64,000 nucleotides of DNA from Amoebidium appalachense (GCA_963693365.1 CAVNZM010000001.1:17918001-17982000), one strand, 5' to 3'. Shown: positions 37,901-59,973, numbered from the stretch's first letter. Notes: a model not told the origin generated them from the letters alone. Translations and numbers: made by a program.

Positions 37901-38164
37901 AGATCTAATAAGTATAAGGTGGCATCATTTGCATGCCCAAACAACACACACACACACCAGTTTAACCGGTCATGTATCGCCAAATGTAGTTTGATAGACC
38001 ACATAATACCGCAACACACACACGTCACATTCACAACAGACACCCAGAAAGATAGCCTACCTGTAAATTACAACATCCTTGATTTTATACTAAACACGCG
38101 TAACTACGACCTGTTTATTAGATGTATTGATTGGCTTGAGAAACACATCACTACAAAATTATAG
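34970..38164 (+). CDS. LINE ORF2: AP-like endonuclease plus reverse transcriptase, 1064 aa
   Basis: Nicks the target DNA and primes reverse transcription there. The N-terminal endonuclease carries WNARTLG (residues 9-15), CETQ (E46), GDFNTRL (D135, N137) and SDHSPIL (D208, H209), the catalytic set of APE-type LINEs. The reverse transcriptase spans about 395-720: KSCGPDGLPAGFLK, SFRPITLT, QSAFRKNNS, FIDWKTAYDSV (D542), RGLLQGSLLSPFLF, LLYADDLSLL (D640, D641), LNIDKCGVLV and YKYLGVPVD. No RNase H is apparent. The C-terminal 330 residues contain a Cys/His cluster (FACPNNTHTHQFNRSCIAKC) that may be a zinc finger. The start codon lies inside the ORF1 stop in the string ATGCCTAA, so translation probably reinitiates after ORF1. 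Confidence 0.95.
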   Translation: MPNLSFFFWNARTLGPQKGLPPGTLDDKISYIQQQTNNHTFTVICETQFKNHHKFNSTLVDTSTHPGYAKNRGIIVLAAPHVRVKCKPVAKTEFSVSIEFLSNVFTFVYYPPSMSVVELTHELSQLPMSTVILGDFNTRLHHTDTLQVSVGYPSKPPERAIPLARYVQSHTLRFPQISHAHNTDWGVACWPSTMSKLSLPPNLSRSSDHSPILFLPKISLDLLPPPPPTFRLRLSQLKSQWGRVDVCVCYATKHPIYMRLLESAQARPDSHLVLDTCTNFIVDDLIDLGDYAGGGRKEYPDALLLPNTTPARLGEPLSQKESLRRLASMNRFGPPARIIGDTTGDPLIDSDKYFSELFKDRTPAQKPIVWPVDPSIPIESILPFFSPDAIWSVISSYSSSKSCGPDGLPAGFLKILVPSYPQKESDRAIKPDLTIMLSSLFSWCVKCGHVPSSWLDTLVIPIVKKDSEGPISSFRPITLTQVVRRFFEACLLRLFAHHPRFQSILHIHPCQSAFRKNNSCYVQIMALHDSMQVGAQYVGFIDWKTAYDSVSPGLLWEKLAARGVPHCIGVLLEALLSQTYGRAVVNGHLSYGFARTRGLLQGSLLSPFLFNLFIDDLAVKIYAENDDPINNFPPALLYADDLSLLARTPRRLQRLFDVVSEWCKANLMILNIDKCGVLVPDIANNLHTFTLSSKPVPIVPEYKYLGVPVDSVGVMFPHMVEKRVELARKRLAFFSANIFKDTPLHPSIRLTFIRTFVFPACEYGLPLLAAWIKKERTRALKPLANFLEAEVASFLSNNCCKPGPVTLSIYGLVPIAARVSYLALKFNKHISRLKKYLPSHPLFSIRPVPSSPLPSFLPSLSPSPLGTNTNKPRNSVCVTLDCHLLIKHVHNHKIITQYNKWKKIPHDTRPDESIHLEKLSLMSRFIYTDRLNHIAKYGTRKCITPKYILPSCRTGLSLADGIIDQLPRFYCTRAIQWRSNKYKVASFACPNNTHTHQFNRSCIAKCSLIDHIIPQHTHVTFTTDTQKDSLPVNYNILDFILNTRNYDLFIRCIDWLEKHITTKL

Positions 38165-38184
38165 CGCACGCGCACACACACACA

Positions 38185-38219
<35 letters not shown>

Positions 38220-38251
38220 CCAGCTGATACCGAGTGTCCCGAGGGGAGCCC

Positions 38252-38287
<36 letters not shown>

Positions 38288-38288
<1 letters not shown>

Positions 38289-39212
38289 GGGGAACCCCAA
38301 CTAATTGATTTCTCCTTGTAGTCTTTATGGTGTCTCGTAGAGAAAGTAAACCCTGATATATAGTCACCACCCGACATCTATGTACGTGATCATGATATAC
38401 CGCTGAGGGGATATTCCGAGCAAAACCCCCCCCCCATACCTGAGACTGGTTCTCTTTGCCTCGAGTAAACAGCGTAAACCCCAAGTACATATGTGGTGTA
38501 GTGACGCACACCGTTTGTGTACGTTATGCTGGACCAGTAGCCCAATAATGGCCTCATGCAAAGCATATGTTTCTCATGTAATTATATACATCAATTGAAA
38601 AAAAGTTGAATGATTTTCACGGGCACCCTGTCTGGTGCAGTCCCATTGAATGCAAGGGGCTTGTTATGTGGTGTGTATTCTCGAACACACACACTTATGG
38701 ACGCAAGCCGTTTTGTAGCTGCATATCCAACACCTGCCACCCTGCGCACACATCGACAGGCTGCACGCATGGCGTACATGTGACCACCACTACAACGTGT
38801 ACCAGTCCGCGCTTGCAGGCTTCCATCTTCAAGAAGAACTTGAAATTTTAGGCACGGGCTGTAGGCTCGTGCTGCATTTGTTTCTATTGCAAGGTCATAT
38901 TACGTGGACAACGGCACAAGGTTATTTGGCCACCGGTGTGGAATAGTGTGAGTGTGTTACGTGACCTCTGTCATGGTACCGATGGTCACACAGGCTTTGC
39001 CACACGCAACTGCTGCAAGTAGGGGTAGACCTAAATAATTTCTGCAACTAACGTTATGATAGTGTTGACCCTGTTTTTCATTTGAGACGATGTGAAGGAT
39101 ACCTCCAATCACAAAATCTTATTCAATTATGCACTTGCGTGTAGTGTAGTTTGCCTCCAGGTGACCCTCGTATACAACCGAAATAAGCCCCGTGGCTACG
39201 AGGAGAATGCAT
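38288..39212. other. intergenic region downstream of the LINE
   Basis: About 0.9 kb of complex sequence with no credible exon. It lies upstream of the secreted PAN/EGF gene and should contain its promoter. Confidence 0.5.
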
Positions 39213-46827
<7,615 letters not shown>

Positions 46828-47037
46828 ACGATGTGGTATGAGTCGCACCTTGCTACCTACTTGTGCCCTTTTTTGTCGTGATCTCTTACTAATACTAATG
46901 GCCTGTTGTACATGTATGCTTTCATAAACCGCCATCTGCAGGTTACCCGGCCCTTCGAATATTTTCCCTCGGGTTGTACAGTATGCTTCTTGCCAAACCC
47001 TTTTCTCGAATACCATTACTATCAGTCTCCTAACTTA

Positions 47038-47083
<46 letters not shown>

Positions 47084-48134
47084 TTCTCTCTTCCCCCCAA
47101 CCCACCCACCACCACCACCCCAACCATTTCCACCCCCCTTTCCCCTCCCCCTCACCACCACGATCAAAAAAAATTCTGCCCATCAAAACAGGGAAACCCA
47201 CCACGAGCAGAAAGACAGTCCAGATGCTAACGGCACCAGGCAATGGCACTGTGGGGTTGATATGAATCGTCCGATGCTGATCGCCTATTCACCGGCTGCA
47301 AGGAAGAAGATAATGGTAATATAAAATTAAACTTGATATTAGGTGTACCGTCAACTGGGAATGGATATATTATGTGGTTGGTAGCATCATTATTAACCAA
47401 GTCTCCCTGGTTTACACACCGTTGTCACGATAGAGAATATATATATATTTGGGGTACTCTGTATGATAGTTGTCCTATTGGTTACACACACAGCCGCCAT
47501 CGTAGACCATGTCGTTTTGGTATTTCACGCACCCATGCAGTTCCTATAAAAAAAAAACATTAGTATTCATGAAGCCTTGTTATATACCCTCTTAGCACAT
47601 ATGCCGACTAACTAAACTTAAAACCATCGTTATGAAGTTTATAGAAATTTCTGCCCAATCAGCCACTAGTACTGTATTCAATACATTTAGGATGAAACGG
47701 GGTGCACACTCAATCATGTGGGTCACCGAACACAATCCATAGGGTATGACTGGTCGCCCAAGCACCTACATGATACTTCCCAATGTTAATGGTATAAAGC
47801 TCTCAACAACCTGTACATAAGTGGAGCTGGGGGAGGAGGAAAAGGCAAAAGGAAGTGGGAGTGGTGATGGGAGGGGGAGGGGGAGGGGGAGGGGGAGGGG
47901 CGGGGAGGAGGGAGGGGGGGGGGGGGGGGGGGGGGCACTGTTGCATGCACACGACCAACGGTACTGTAGTCTGCTCAACAAAATCTTTACACGGTCTTTT
48001 TGACGTCATATTTCATACTACAATCAATTGGGTGGGTACCAGCCCCAGGGCTCCTTCATTCATATATTAACATTTTATACGACATCACGTGATCTGACAT
48101 ACAGAATATACACCTTGATCTAACCGCCCCAACC

Positions 48135-48175
<41 letters not shown>

Positions 48176-48434
48176 CACCTCCTTCAAAAGAAAAAAAAAA
48201 AAAAAAAAAAAAGAAAGAAAGAAAGAAAGAAAGAAAGTGAAAGAAAAAAAAGAAAGAAAAAAGAGAAAAAACTAACACACCAACCCCATTACCCAGAGCC
48301 GTAATGGGGTTGTAACAAAGGAGAAGCAAAAAGCGCTAACATTCACACTGAATATAACTGCATCTGGCAGAACAGTACAAGTTTTTAGAGCACTATCATG
48401 CCAGTGCGGGTGGCAGTGGTGTGTGGGCATGAAT

Positions 48435-48481
<47 letters not shown>

Positions 48482-48943
48482 CGTGTGCGTGCGTGCGTGT
48501 GCGTACGTGTTTGTGTGTATGCGTACAAGAGTTGGTTAGGGGCCGGGGAGAGCGTGGGAGGCGGGGAGAGGGGGGCACATGAGGTGTATCCTTTGGTATG
48601 GTTGTGTGTGTCATGATTTGTGTGTTCGTGCGCGTACATGAATCTGCACACCGGGACGTTACATTCGTATGTACTTGTGAACCAAACACCATTTTCTGCC
48701 ATATGCACATTCGCCCAAAAAAAGTCTGAAAGGTTGGAATATCGTTTTTTGTCCATGTGCCCTTGCGTGTCGGTGACCTTCTTTCAAAAATGGGCCGCAA
48801 GAGAAAAAATGAGAGGAGAGGCACCCTATTTCTCCTTGTTTGTGCTCTGGGCGCATGTGCCGGTACTTATGCACGGGAGTGTGAGTAGGACAGGAGAAGG
48901 GGGAAGGGGAGCGGGGAGGCGGGGGGGGGTACTTATGTTATGC

Positions 48944-49013
<70 letters not shown>

Positions 49014-49075
49014 GGAGCGCGGGGGGGGGGGGGGGGGGGGGGTGGCTCAAGAAGAGTAGTCCAAAAGTTTCTAAG
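46828..49075. other. intergenic region between convergent PAN/EGF and TSSC4 genes
   Basis: This contains a 45-base C-run (47039-47083), a possible alternative terminal exon of the PAN/EGF gene at about 47199-47265, then about 600 bases of complex AT-rich sequence, G-rich (47875-47936), C-plus-A-run (48137-48210) and GT arrays (48437-48478, 48949-49011). No other gene seen. Confidence 0.5.
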
Positions 49076-51970
<2,895 letters not shown>

Positions 51971-52717
51971 GATGGTGGGTGGCTTGTGGAGTCAAAAGGT
52001 GAGAGTACGGCGTTTCTGAGTCAATGAGCTTTCAGAGCCGAGGATTACGTTATCCTTTTAGTCTATATATGTATACCTTAAGAAATATATATTTTGCGGA
52101 TAACCAGAAAGAAGACCAGGTCCTACATGAAAATGACGTCATGGGTATGTGGATTATCATACCGGAGGTTGATCATCAGACCTAGGGGCCTAGGCTAGGG
52201 CCCGGGAGGGAGGGGGGGAGGAGGGGAGGGGGGGATGCGGAACACGGTACACGAAGAGAAACACGGTGTAGGGTACAGGCAAAAGCAAACATTCAAAGTA
52301 TGCAACATCAGCAACGGACGCAGTACGTATGCAATTTAAGCAGAGCCCATCCTTAGGGGGCGCCCATACCTGGCCAAGTCGAGGCGGGAGGGGGGGGGGG
52401 GGGGGGGAGTACAGTAAGGAAACACTTCCACAAGGATCTCGAGGCTGATTTTCGCGCGGTCAATCAGTTTTGTGTATATTTAAAATAGTATAGCTCGAGC
52501 GTGTTCGAGACCAGTCGAACCACGAAGGACGGCCCGAAGTGTCACTGTTGTGTGTATATGTGTGAACTCTTCGTCCCAAAGGGCACTCTTCACAAGCGGC
52601 AGGACACTAATACGGGCTTACACTCTTGTTACTTAAAAACTTACTAGATCCAGTCGACACCCACCCATATAATAATTCTGGATAAGTCCCCACATCCCAG
52701 CTAAGAACCCCATGCAT
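51971..52717. other. intergenic region between TSSC4 and SLC33A1
   Basis: About 750 bases between the TSSC4 start and the SLC33A1 stop, both minus strand. It contains one poly-C-tailed repeat copy (52206-52385) and otherwise complex sequence with no exon. Confidence 0.6.
52206..52385 (-). repeat. poly-C-tailed dispersed repeat, copy E
   Basis: The reverse complement shares CTAAGGATGGGCTCTGCTTA, GATGTTGCATACTTTGAATG and GTACCGTGTTCCGCAT with copies A and B, and ends in a C-rich tail (plus-strand G-rich 52206-52233). Only clear copy outside an intron. Confidence 0.88.
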
Positions 52718-54777
52718 CTAATCCTGAGCGACTCTCTTGACAACCCACGCTTCACTGGGCAGCTTTTCCAGATACTTAAACTGCCTGCGCACATAAAACA
52801 CAAACAAGCACGCCCCCACCACCATGCACCCCAACCCTACCGGATAGTATCCCTCTTGTTCCGTCAGACATTTTCCTCCCAGGTGCGAGCAATTTGCCTT
52901 GCCAGCATCAGAAACACATTCACCATGGCTTTCCCCTTTGGCGCCTACACACATAGCAACAGTGTAATAGTCGACCAAACGCAACACAAAATACTTTGGC
53001 CATGTACCCCCAAAGTTAGAAAAGGTATTAAGCAGCGTCAGATACGTCCCACCAATCGATGTATCACTAATCCTCGCAAAGAACGCACCTTGCGACACGA
53101 ACATCGTCGTGCTCGCAAAAGAACTTATCAAAGAAACGATCACGACCACGGAGATGTATCCTAGGTTGACCCCATCAGCAGGGAAACTGTAGACCACATA
53201 CATGGACACAGCACACAGGGCCAGTCGGAGCACCTGGGCGTACACCCATGGCCTTGTTGGTCTTGAGCCAGTCGACCAGCGCGCAGCCCAGATCCCAAGC
53301 ACTATCTGACAGGGAAAGTCCAAGAGCACTGTGGGAGAGACAGATCAGAAGACAGACTTAATGAACACTCATATGCACTATCTAAATTGAATGCAAAAAG
53401 GATGCGGCCCCGCCCCCTTCCCACCCCCAACCCCCCATCACCCCCCCCCCCCCGCTCCCTCACACACACACACACACACATACACACATACACGCACAGT
53501 ACACACTGACAAATCCATCTATCCACATACTAACCAACCCAATAAGACACATAGTGGTGATGGTGATAAAGCATGTGCCCTCCCGAAGAGAAACAGCAAA
53601 CACCCACCTGTTAACGCCAAATGCTCTCTCTTGAAACCCTTGTCAATGAGTATCAGCCCGGTGACTGCATCGTTGGCCATGAATCCAATCTTATGCAGCA
53701 ACAAGATGGACAGCAGCGCCTGCATGTTCGGCATCTTCAGCACCTGCCATATAGTGCGGTAGGTCTCTGCAATGGACATCTCACTGTTTGCAACCTCGGC
53801 CTCCTCCTTGAACAGAGCCAACCAGAGCGTGGTGGCAAGAGAAACTATGCCCCAGAACTGCATATATGGCCCGAGTGTTATGATGCCGACATCTGCTGAT
53901 TCCTGGCCCCATCGGAGATAAGTGTTGCAGAATTCGGGGGAGTTAAGGGCAAGGAAGATGGTGAAGGAAAGGAAGTAGCCCGTGTTGAGCCCAATGGTCT
54001 GGCAGGTGGAGGCATATTCAAGATGCTCCTGTTCGGCAGGACGAGGGTGTCAGGTGGATGTTCGGGCAGGCAAATGAAACGCGAAAGAGAGCAGGGGGTT
54101 GAGAAGGGAGCGACCACAACAGAGGCAGAGAAACGACGAAGCTCAAAGGCGGAAGGACGGAGAAGGGTGGGAAGCACTCCCTCAAGCGAGCGCAAGACGA
54201 CGAAAAAAGAAAAAAAAGAATGTGCCCCGACCGTGGATTGAACACGGGACCTTTAGATCTTCAGTCTAACGCTCTCCCAACTGAGCTATCAAGGCGGATA
54301 TAGTATGGGGCAATCCCCCACGCTATACAACCGTTTATAAGCCAATGTTCGTTGGACATCGACTGTTCCAAAATTATCACAACCCTGAAGGAATGGCGTT
54401 GGACCGCCCTATGATACAGAGTACAAAATGCACTTTAAGACAGAAAACACAGAGTAATTTTTTTTTTAAAACACACACACAAGCAGCTGGCGTCATAAGC
54501 AGAGCCCCTCCCCCGGGGGGGGGGGGGGGGGGGGGGGTTCAAGGGTACGTGGATTCAAAGGGGTTTGTCGGCGTGTGTTGTGTGTGTGTGAGAGAATGGC
54601 TGTGCATGTCTGGTTGGTAGATCTTCAACGATTAAGACATTTGTGATGGTATATTTTCTTGAACATGTATGAGTGTGAGTATCATAATGTCTGTATGCCT
54701 GGAGGCCGGTAGATGGTTGGGTAGCAGATAGAACTAAAGAGATTGGTTGGAGCATACACGGCTGTGCCCTTTTGGTT

Positions 54778-54854
<77 letters not shown>

Positions 54855-55248
54855 CGTGTGTGCGTGTACACGCTCGCATGGCTGTGCGCATTTGTGTGTC
54901 CCGCCGTGTGTGTGTGCTTGCTTGCGTGTCCCCGTGCAAGTGTGCATGTATGCGTATGGGATCCGGTGCGGTTGTATCTGCTTGTGTGTGCCCCCGTGTC
55001 TGTGTAAGTGTGTAGTGTGCGCACGGGCAGGCAAAGGAGTGAGCATGCTCGTGTACGCATGCGCACGTGCGTGCATGTGTGCATATGTGTTTAAGCCTCC
55101 TGTTTGACCTCGATGTGGTACGGCTCGTTTGCATGTGTGCTGTGTGTGTCCCAGTGCTCGTGTGTGTGTGCGCGTGAAGGCCAATGTGTTTGTATGTGTG
55201 TGTGTGTACGTGTGTGCTGTGCGTGCGTGTGTGTGTGTGCGCGCGCGT

Positions 55249-55292
<44 letters not shown>

Positions 55293-57117
55293 CCGCCGGA
55301 AGGGGGTGGGGTTGTGTGCATGCGTGCCTGTGTGTGCTCCTGTGCCTAGATGTCTGGTAAGTGTGTGCGCGCTCAAGCCCAGGTATGCGCATGTGTGCAT
55401 GTGTCAACTTGCGTGCTCAGGTGCATCTGTATATGTTATAGTTCGTGTGTGTGTGTGCCAGACTGTGGCTGTATGTGTGCTCAGGCATTACACATAGCGT
55501 ACATATGGTACTCACAGCCACCCGCACAGCACAAAAAACCTGCAACAAAAATACCAAAAAAATTATTCACGCAGCAATATGATACCTTTGACAGCAACTC
55601 CAGCGCCCAACCATCCACAGCAATATCCTGTGTAGCCGCACACAGAACCAAAAACACAAACATGGCCGTGATCGAGTAGATGTCTATGTTCTCTGATGCC
55701 AAAGTCGCATCGAGCGAAGACCCAATATAGAGGAATAGTATTCCGATCATCGTCTGTGTGGGGATGATCCACGTTTTCCTCCGTCCGATATGCTTAAAGA
55801 AGATGGAGTCGACGATTGGCGACCAGAACAGTTTCAAGCTGCGGTGAAAGGGTTAAAGGGTCATTAGGTGGTGAGGCAGAATGTATGCAAGGTATAGTCG
55901 GAGATGGAAATAGAGCAACGTGCTCCAGAAATACTGCGAGTCCTGCACAAGGACCTGCCACATACCACATGCCGACCTGAGGGCATTTAGTATACGTCAC
56001 AGTGCACGAACATTAATGACAGACAACACAACACAGATGTTTGTAACCCCCCCGGGGGGGGGGGGGGGGGGGGGGGGGGGGAGGGGAGGGGGGGAGGGGG
56101 GACACGAAAAAGGGGGGGGGGGGGGGGGGTTTGGGGGAAAGAGAGAGAGAGAGAGAGGACGCGCGCGCATGTGTGAGAGAAAGCTGGGGGGAGAAAAGTG
56201 AAAGAGAGGGAGGGAGGGAGGGAAATTGAGATGGGGGGGGGGGGGGGGGGGGGGGCGAGGAAGGAGGGAGAGAGGAGAGAGAAATAGCGAGAGAGTGTAA
56301 GATTAGACTACGACTCCCACTCCCCCCCCCCCCTTCTCTCTGTTATCACCCACCCACCCAGCACCACCTTCCCTGTCCTGCCCATCCCCGACCTACAGAC
56401 ATGCCCACTCTTGGCTATACACACAACTCCATTTATCGCCAATCCAGTCTGGACCTAGACAACAGTCCATTAAACCGTCCACAGAAAGCCACCCCCCCCT
56501 CCCCCCTCCCCCCCCCCCCCTCCCCCCCCCCCCCCCCTCCCCTCGCACCTCCCTCCCCAAACACACGCCCGTCCCGGGGTTGGGGCGAGAGGAGGAAGCG
56601 TGAGAGACTGTGTATCAATCGAGACATCCCTGTCTTCACCTCACTTCCTGAATCAACCAAACCCACTGAAAAGAGACACACGCTCTAACAATACACATAA
56701 ACGCTAGCCCTAATCACCCCCATCCCAACCCAATACTCAACCACCATAAAGCTTTGTGCAGCACTAAGCTGCTTATGGGCCCCTCCGCCTCCTCCGCCCC
56801 CTCTCCGCTATAATAGACGGCTTAGAACATTTATCGTAACTCATCAGGTCAAGAAGGAAAATAAATCGGCCTTCTACCAGAATTCGACACCTACCAACGA
56901 CAAATACTAATCCAAGCAACAAGAGAGAGCCAAACAAGGAAAAGCAACAATAGGATATCAGCAGATCGCCAGGCAGAATAAGAGATACAGTAAAAGAGGC
57001 AAAAGAGCGGTGGGGAAGTAGGGCCATAGGAATGCATTGGGAGTGTGGTGGGAGTTGGTCGGGGTAGGTTGGTGTACGTGTGTGTGTGTGTGTGTGTGTG
57101 TGCATGTGTGTGTGTGT

Positions 57118-57154
<37 letters not shown>

Positions 57155-57310
57155 GGCAATACGAGCGAGAAAGCTCTGTAGCAAAAGCCAAGAGCAATTT
57201 TGCCACACACCGATGGAAACAGCCCCTTCCCCGGCCCCTCCCCCCTCCCCCCTCCCCCGTTCTCCGCCCCCACCCCCCAACTCCCCTGAATGACTTCCCC
57301 AGCCGCCCCC

Positions 57311-57342
<32 letters not shown>

Positions 57343-58426
57343 AAAAAGGAAGAAAAAAAGAAAAGAAAAGAAAAGAAAAGAAAAAGGAACAATACACACA
57401 CACACCACACACACACACACATACGCAGAAAAACAGGCACAACACAAAAACCAACACAGCAACAATTTCACGTCTTCGAGTGTCAACCCACCACGTTTGC
57501 AAAAAAGGTTAAGGTGCAGTCTCCCTGGCAGCTCACAACCCTCCGTTCCACTTCCCCCCTCCCCCCCTTCCCCAACCCCCGTAGCTTCACACCTGCATTC
57601 TTCCCCCCCCCCCCCCCCCCCCCCCCCTTTCCTCCCAGAGTGATCTATACAAAGTGCTGCCCAACACGTCCGTTTCTTGCTAATTATCACCCCCATAAGT
57701 TCGAATTGAAACCAGGCACGGAAAGCATAAAGAGTAAGCAAGCCCCTGATTAAAAAAACAAAACAAAAAAAAGCAAAAGGGCATCACACACAAGGAGTTA
57801 TCATGTAAACTCAACGGTCCAAGAGAAGACAATCAGAAAGGAAAAGGGGGAAGAGGAAGTTTAAAATGCGTGTTCGAGTACGAAGTACATATTGGACAAC
57901 ACAAAGCAGATTTCAAAGCACACACAAAGAGTATGTCAAATAAGGGAACCCATCCTCCAGAAGGGGGGGGGGGGGGGGGGGGGGAAAGTCATAACAAACG
58001 AAAGTGTGTGTGTTTGGGGGGGGGGGGGGGGGGGAGGGTCTCATACCTGTATGGATATTGAGCGAATGAAAACACTCCTATGTCTGAATAAGACAGCTTA
58101 TTTTTCAGCAGAAAGGGAACGGAACCAAAGGCCAGACCCACAGGTATGCCTTGGAGCAGATAGAGGAGCACCAAGAGCGCCATGTTGAGCCAGTCATTTC
58201 GCGTTAGGCTCTGTCTCGTTGCTATATGCACCACCAAAGGATCCTCCATCTGTTGTATCTTAGGCTTTTCGTTCGTTTCTGGCGTGGCGAATTCTAATGA
58301 TCCTGGTGCACGATTTCTGACACCCCGAGAGGCGCCATTGCTGGTGGCAGCCATGTCGTTATCTAAAAACTCGACGGTAGATTGTAGCGGCTCGTGTTCA
58401 AAACCCCATGAGCTCCTTTCGCGCAT
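52718..58426 (-). CDS. SLC33A1: SLC33A1 / AT-1 acetyl-CoA transporter, 4 exons, 554 aa
   Basis: Multi-pass ER membrane carrier importing cytosolic acetyl-CoA into the ER lumen for acetylation (family knowledge). Exons: 58047-58426, 55586-55838, 53608-54028, 52718-53328; phases 2, 0 and 1 close into one frame, and the length matches animal AT-1 (about 549). After a 70-residue cytosolic tail the family motifs appear in order: [122 protein letters not shown], and a Cys-containing final loop before [13 protein letters not shown]. Many hydrophobic helices are visible. The intron between exons 2 and 3 contains a tRNA-Phe gene on the same strand, and two poly-C-tailed repeats lie in the introns. Confidence 0.95.
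54204..54219 (-). terminator. Pol III terminator of tRNA-Phe
   Basis: On the minus strand two T-runs begin four bases after the tRNA 3' end, enough to end Pol III transcription. An elongating Pol II would read through. Confidence 0.8.
54223..54295 (-). tRNA. tRNA-Phe (anticodon GAA)
   Basis: A 73-base cloverleaf on the minus strand. The acceptor stem is GCCTTGA with TCGGGGC (two G-U pairs) and discriminator A. The D arm contains TAGCTCAGTTGGGAGAG (A box), the anticodon loop CTGAAGA gives GAA, and the T arm contains GTTCAATC (B box). No intron, and no encoded CCA. On the template side the 3' end is followed by TTTTTTTTCTTTTTT (54204-54219), a Pol III terminator. The gene is nested in an intron of SLC33A1 in the same orientation. 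Confidence 0.96.
54395..54537 (-). repeat. poly-C-tailed dispersed repeat, partial copy
   Basis: ATAAGCAGAGCCC (54495-54507), followed by short C- and G-runs, corresponds to the reverse complement of the family core GGGCTCTGCTTAT. The flank with GATACAGAGTACAAAATGC resembles the 3' part. The match is weaker than for other copies and the poly-G run sits inside the element. SLC33A1 intron. Confidence 0.4.
54779..54850. repeat. (GT)n microsatellite
   Basis: A GT array of about 72 bases in the SLC33A1 intron that also holds the tRNA gene. GT-rich imperfect sequence continues to about 55290. Confidence 0.92.
57862..57963 (-). repeat. poly-C-tailed dispersed repeat, copy G
   Basis: On the plus strand AATGCGTGTTCGAGTACGAAG...CAAAGCAGATTTCAAAG...AGAGTATGTCAAATAAGGG is the reverse complement of the 3' half of the family (ATGCATACTCTTTATG..., GTACTTCGTACT...GACGCATT). 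It is preceded by G-rich sequence, i.e. a C-rich tail. It lies in intron 1 of SLC33A1, sense orientation. Confidence 0.65.
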
Positions 58427-59285
58427 AGATGCGATTCCAAAGATGCAGCATGAAGTTTCGAAAGAGGCACTTTCGTGAGTTGATCACCTGTGTCCGTACT
58501 GTACTTTCATATGTCACTTAAGGGGAATTTGTGTGTTCACTTCTATGAATAGGTGGCGCAACTGTTATCGTCAGCATGCAGAATAGAAAGGCAAAAATCC
58601 GTAATCCCCGGTAAATACTGCCCTAACCATTTGAGCGATTATTCGATATGACGAAAGTAAAGTCCTTCAGTCGTTCGCCAACTTCGCCTTCTGTCATGAT
58701 CATCTGCAGGCTGCAGCGTCTGTACGACACAGGTATTTCAGCGGTTAACAACGTATGACGTCATAAACTCCTTATGAACGTCATAACAAAGCCAACATGT
58801 CGATCTCTTACCTTTTTTGAAGTGATATAGTCCCCATTGATTGGTGCACACATGTGCGCCATATTCAAAACGCACCAATCAACAATGAATACGTTTATCT
58901 CTCGCCATCTGCCTGGCCATCATGCCAGCCTTGACAACTCTCCCGGAAGCTGAGGCCCAACCAAAAGAACAACATATGTTATAGAAAACGAAGGTTTAAA
59001 TTGGACAAACAAAGTGGCATACACGGTGTTTTTTCATGAGCGGCATACATGACGGCTTTTGACTTAACTTTGCTCTTGGAAAAGGATAAAGTTTCCGACT
59101 GACGTTATCAGGTACATCCTGCACTTCTTTAGTCTGATGCCTAAGCCCCTGGTCAAGATCGCTTTTACTATTCCAGGTTACTGAGTGACCGACGAACTCA
59201 AGCGAAGTTGTACACACTGGCGTTGTGAATTATTTTCTTTAATTTTACTTCTATTTACAGTACGGAATCAGCAGAGACGGGCGCC
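58427..59285. promoter_or_regulatory. divergent promoter region SLC33A1 / ThiD
   Basis: About 860 bases between two divergent start codons, with complex sequence and none of the homopolymers that fill the introns. No exon is seen. I infer that both promoters lie here but recognise no core elements. Confidence 0.5.
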
Positions 59286-59581
59286 ATGGCAGTCACCCAG
59301 CAGCCGCGTGTGCTGACTGTAGCTGGCAGCGACAGTGGAGGAGGGGCAGGCATACAGGCAGACCTGAAAACATTCACTATGTTGGGCACGTTCGGCACGA
59401 GCGCCCTGACTGCACTTACCTCTCAGAACACGCACGGGGTTCAAGGTATCTTTTCTTGTCCCGATGGCCCGCTACTCCTCACCCTTTTATACACATTCAC
59501 AGCTCCCTCCAGATCTCGCTCGCCCCTCTACCCCTCTCCCCCCCCCCTCTCACACACACACACACTCTCTCTCTCTCTCTG

Positions 59582-59613
<32 letters not shown>

Positions 59614-59688
59614 CATCTTTCTCTCTATCTCTTTCCCTTTCTCTCTCTTCCCCTCTCTCCCCCTTTCTTTCCCTCCCTGTCTCTCTCC

Positions 59689-59775
<87 letters not shown>

Positions 59776-59924
59776 CCCCCCCCCCCCCCCCCCCCCCCCC
59801 CCCTTCCCCTTCAGCTCTCTCTCTCTCTCAACTTGCCCCAAGCGGCTTCCCGCATGAAACCCTTTCCCTTCTTGCTTCTACTCTGACCTGCTGCCTTGAT
59901 CTGTTTTTCAAGATCCAATTGCAC

Positions 59925-59973
<49 letters not shown>

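Larger units (their letters stand above)
33779..38287 (+). mobile_element. non-LTR retrotransposon (APE-type LINE), apparently intact coding region
   Basis: Two long uninterrupted frames (ORF1 33793-34977, ORF2 34970-38164) are followed by a short 3' untranslated region with a (CA)n stretch (38168-38219), the segment CAGCTGATACCGAGTGTCCC and a poly-A tail of about 31 bases (38257-38287). No LTRs. After the tail comes CGGGGAACCCC, and just before ORF1 (33771-33782) is CGGGGAACACCCC, a possible short target-site duplication. That would place the 5' end near 33779, leaving almost no 5' untranslated region; this boundary is a guess. The absence of frameshifts over 4.4 kb suggests recent insertion. 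Confidence 0.9.
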
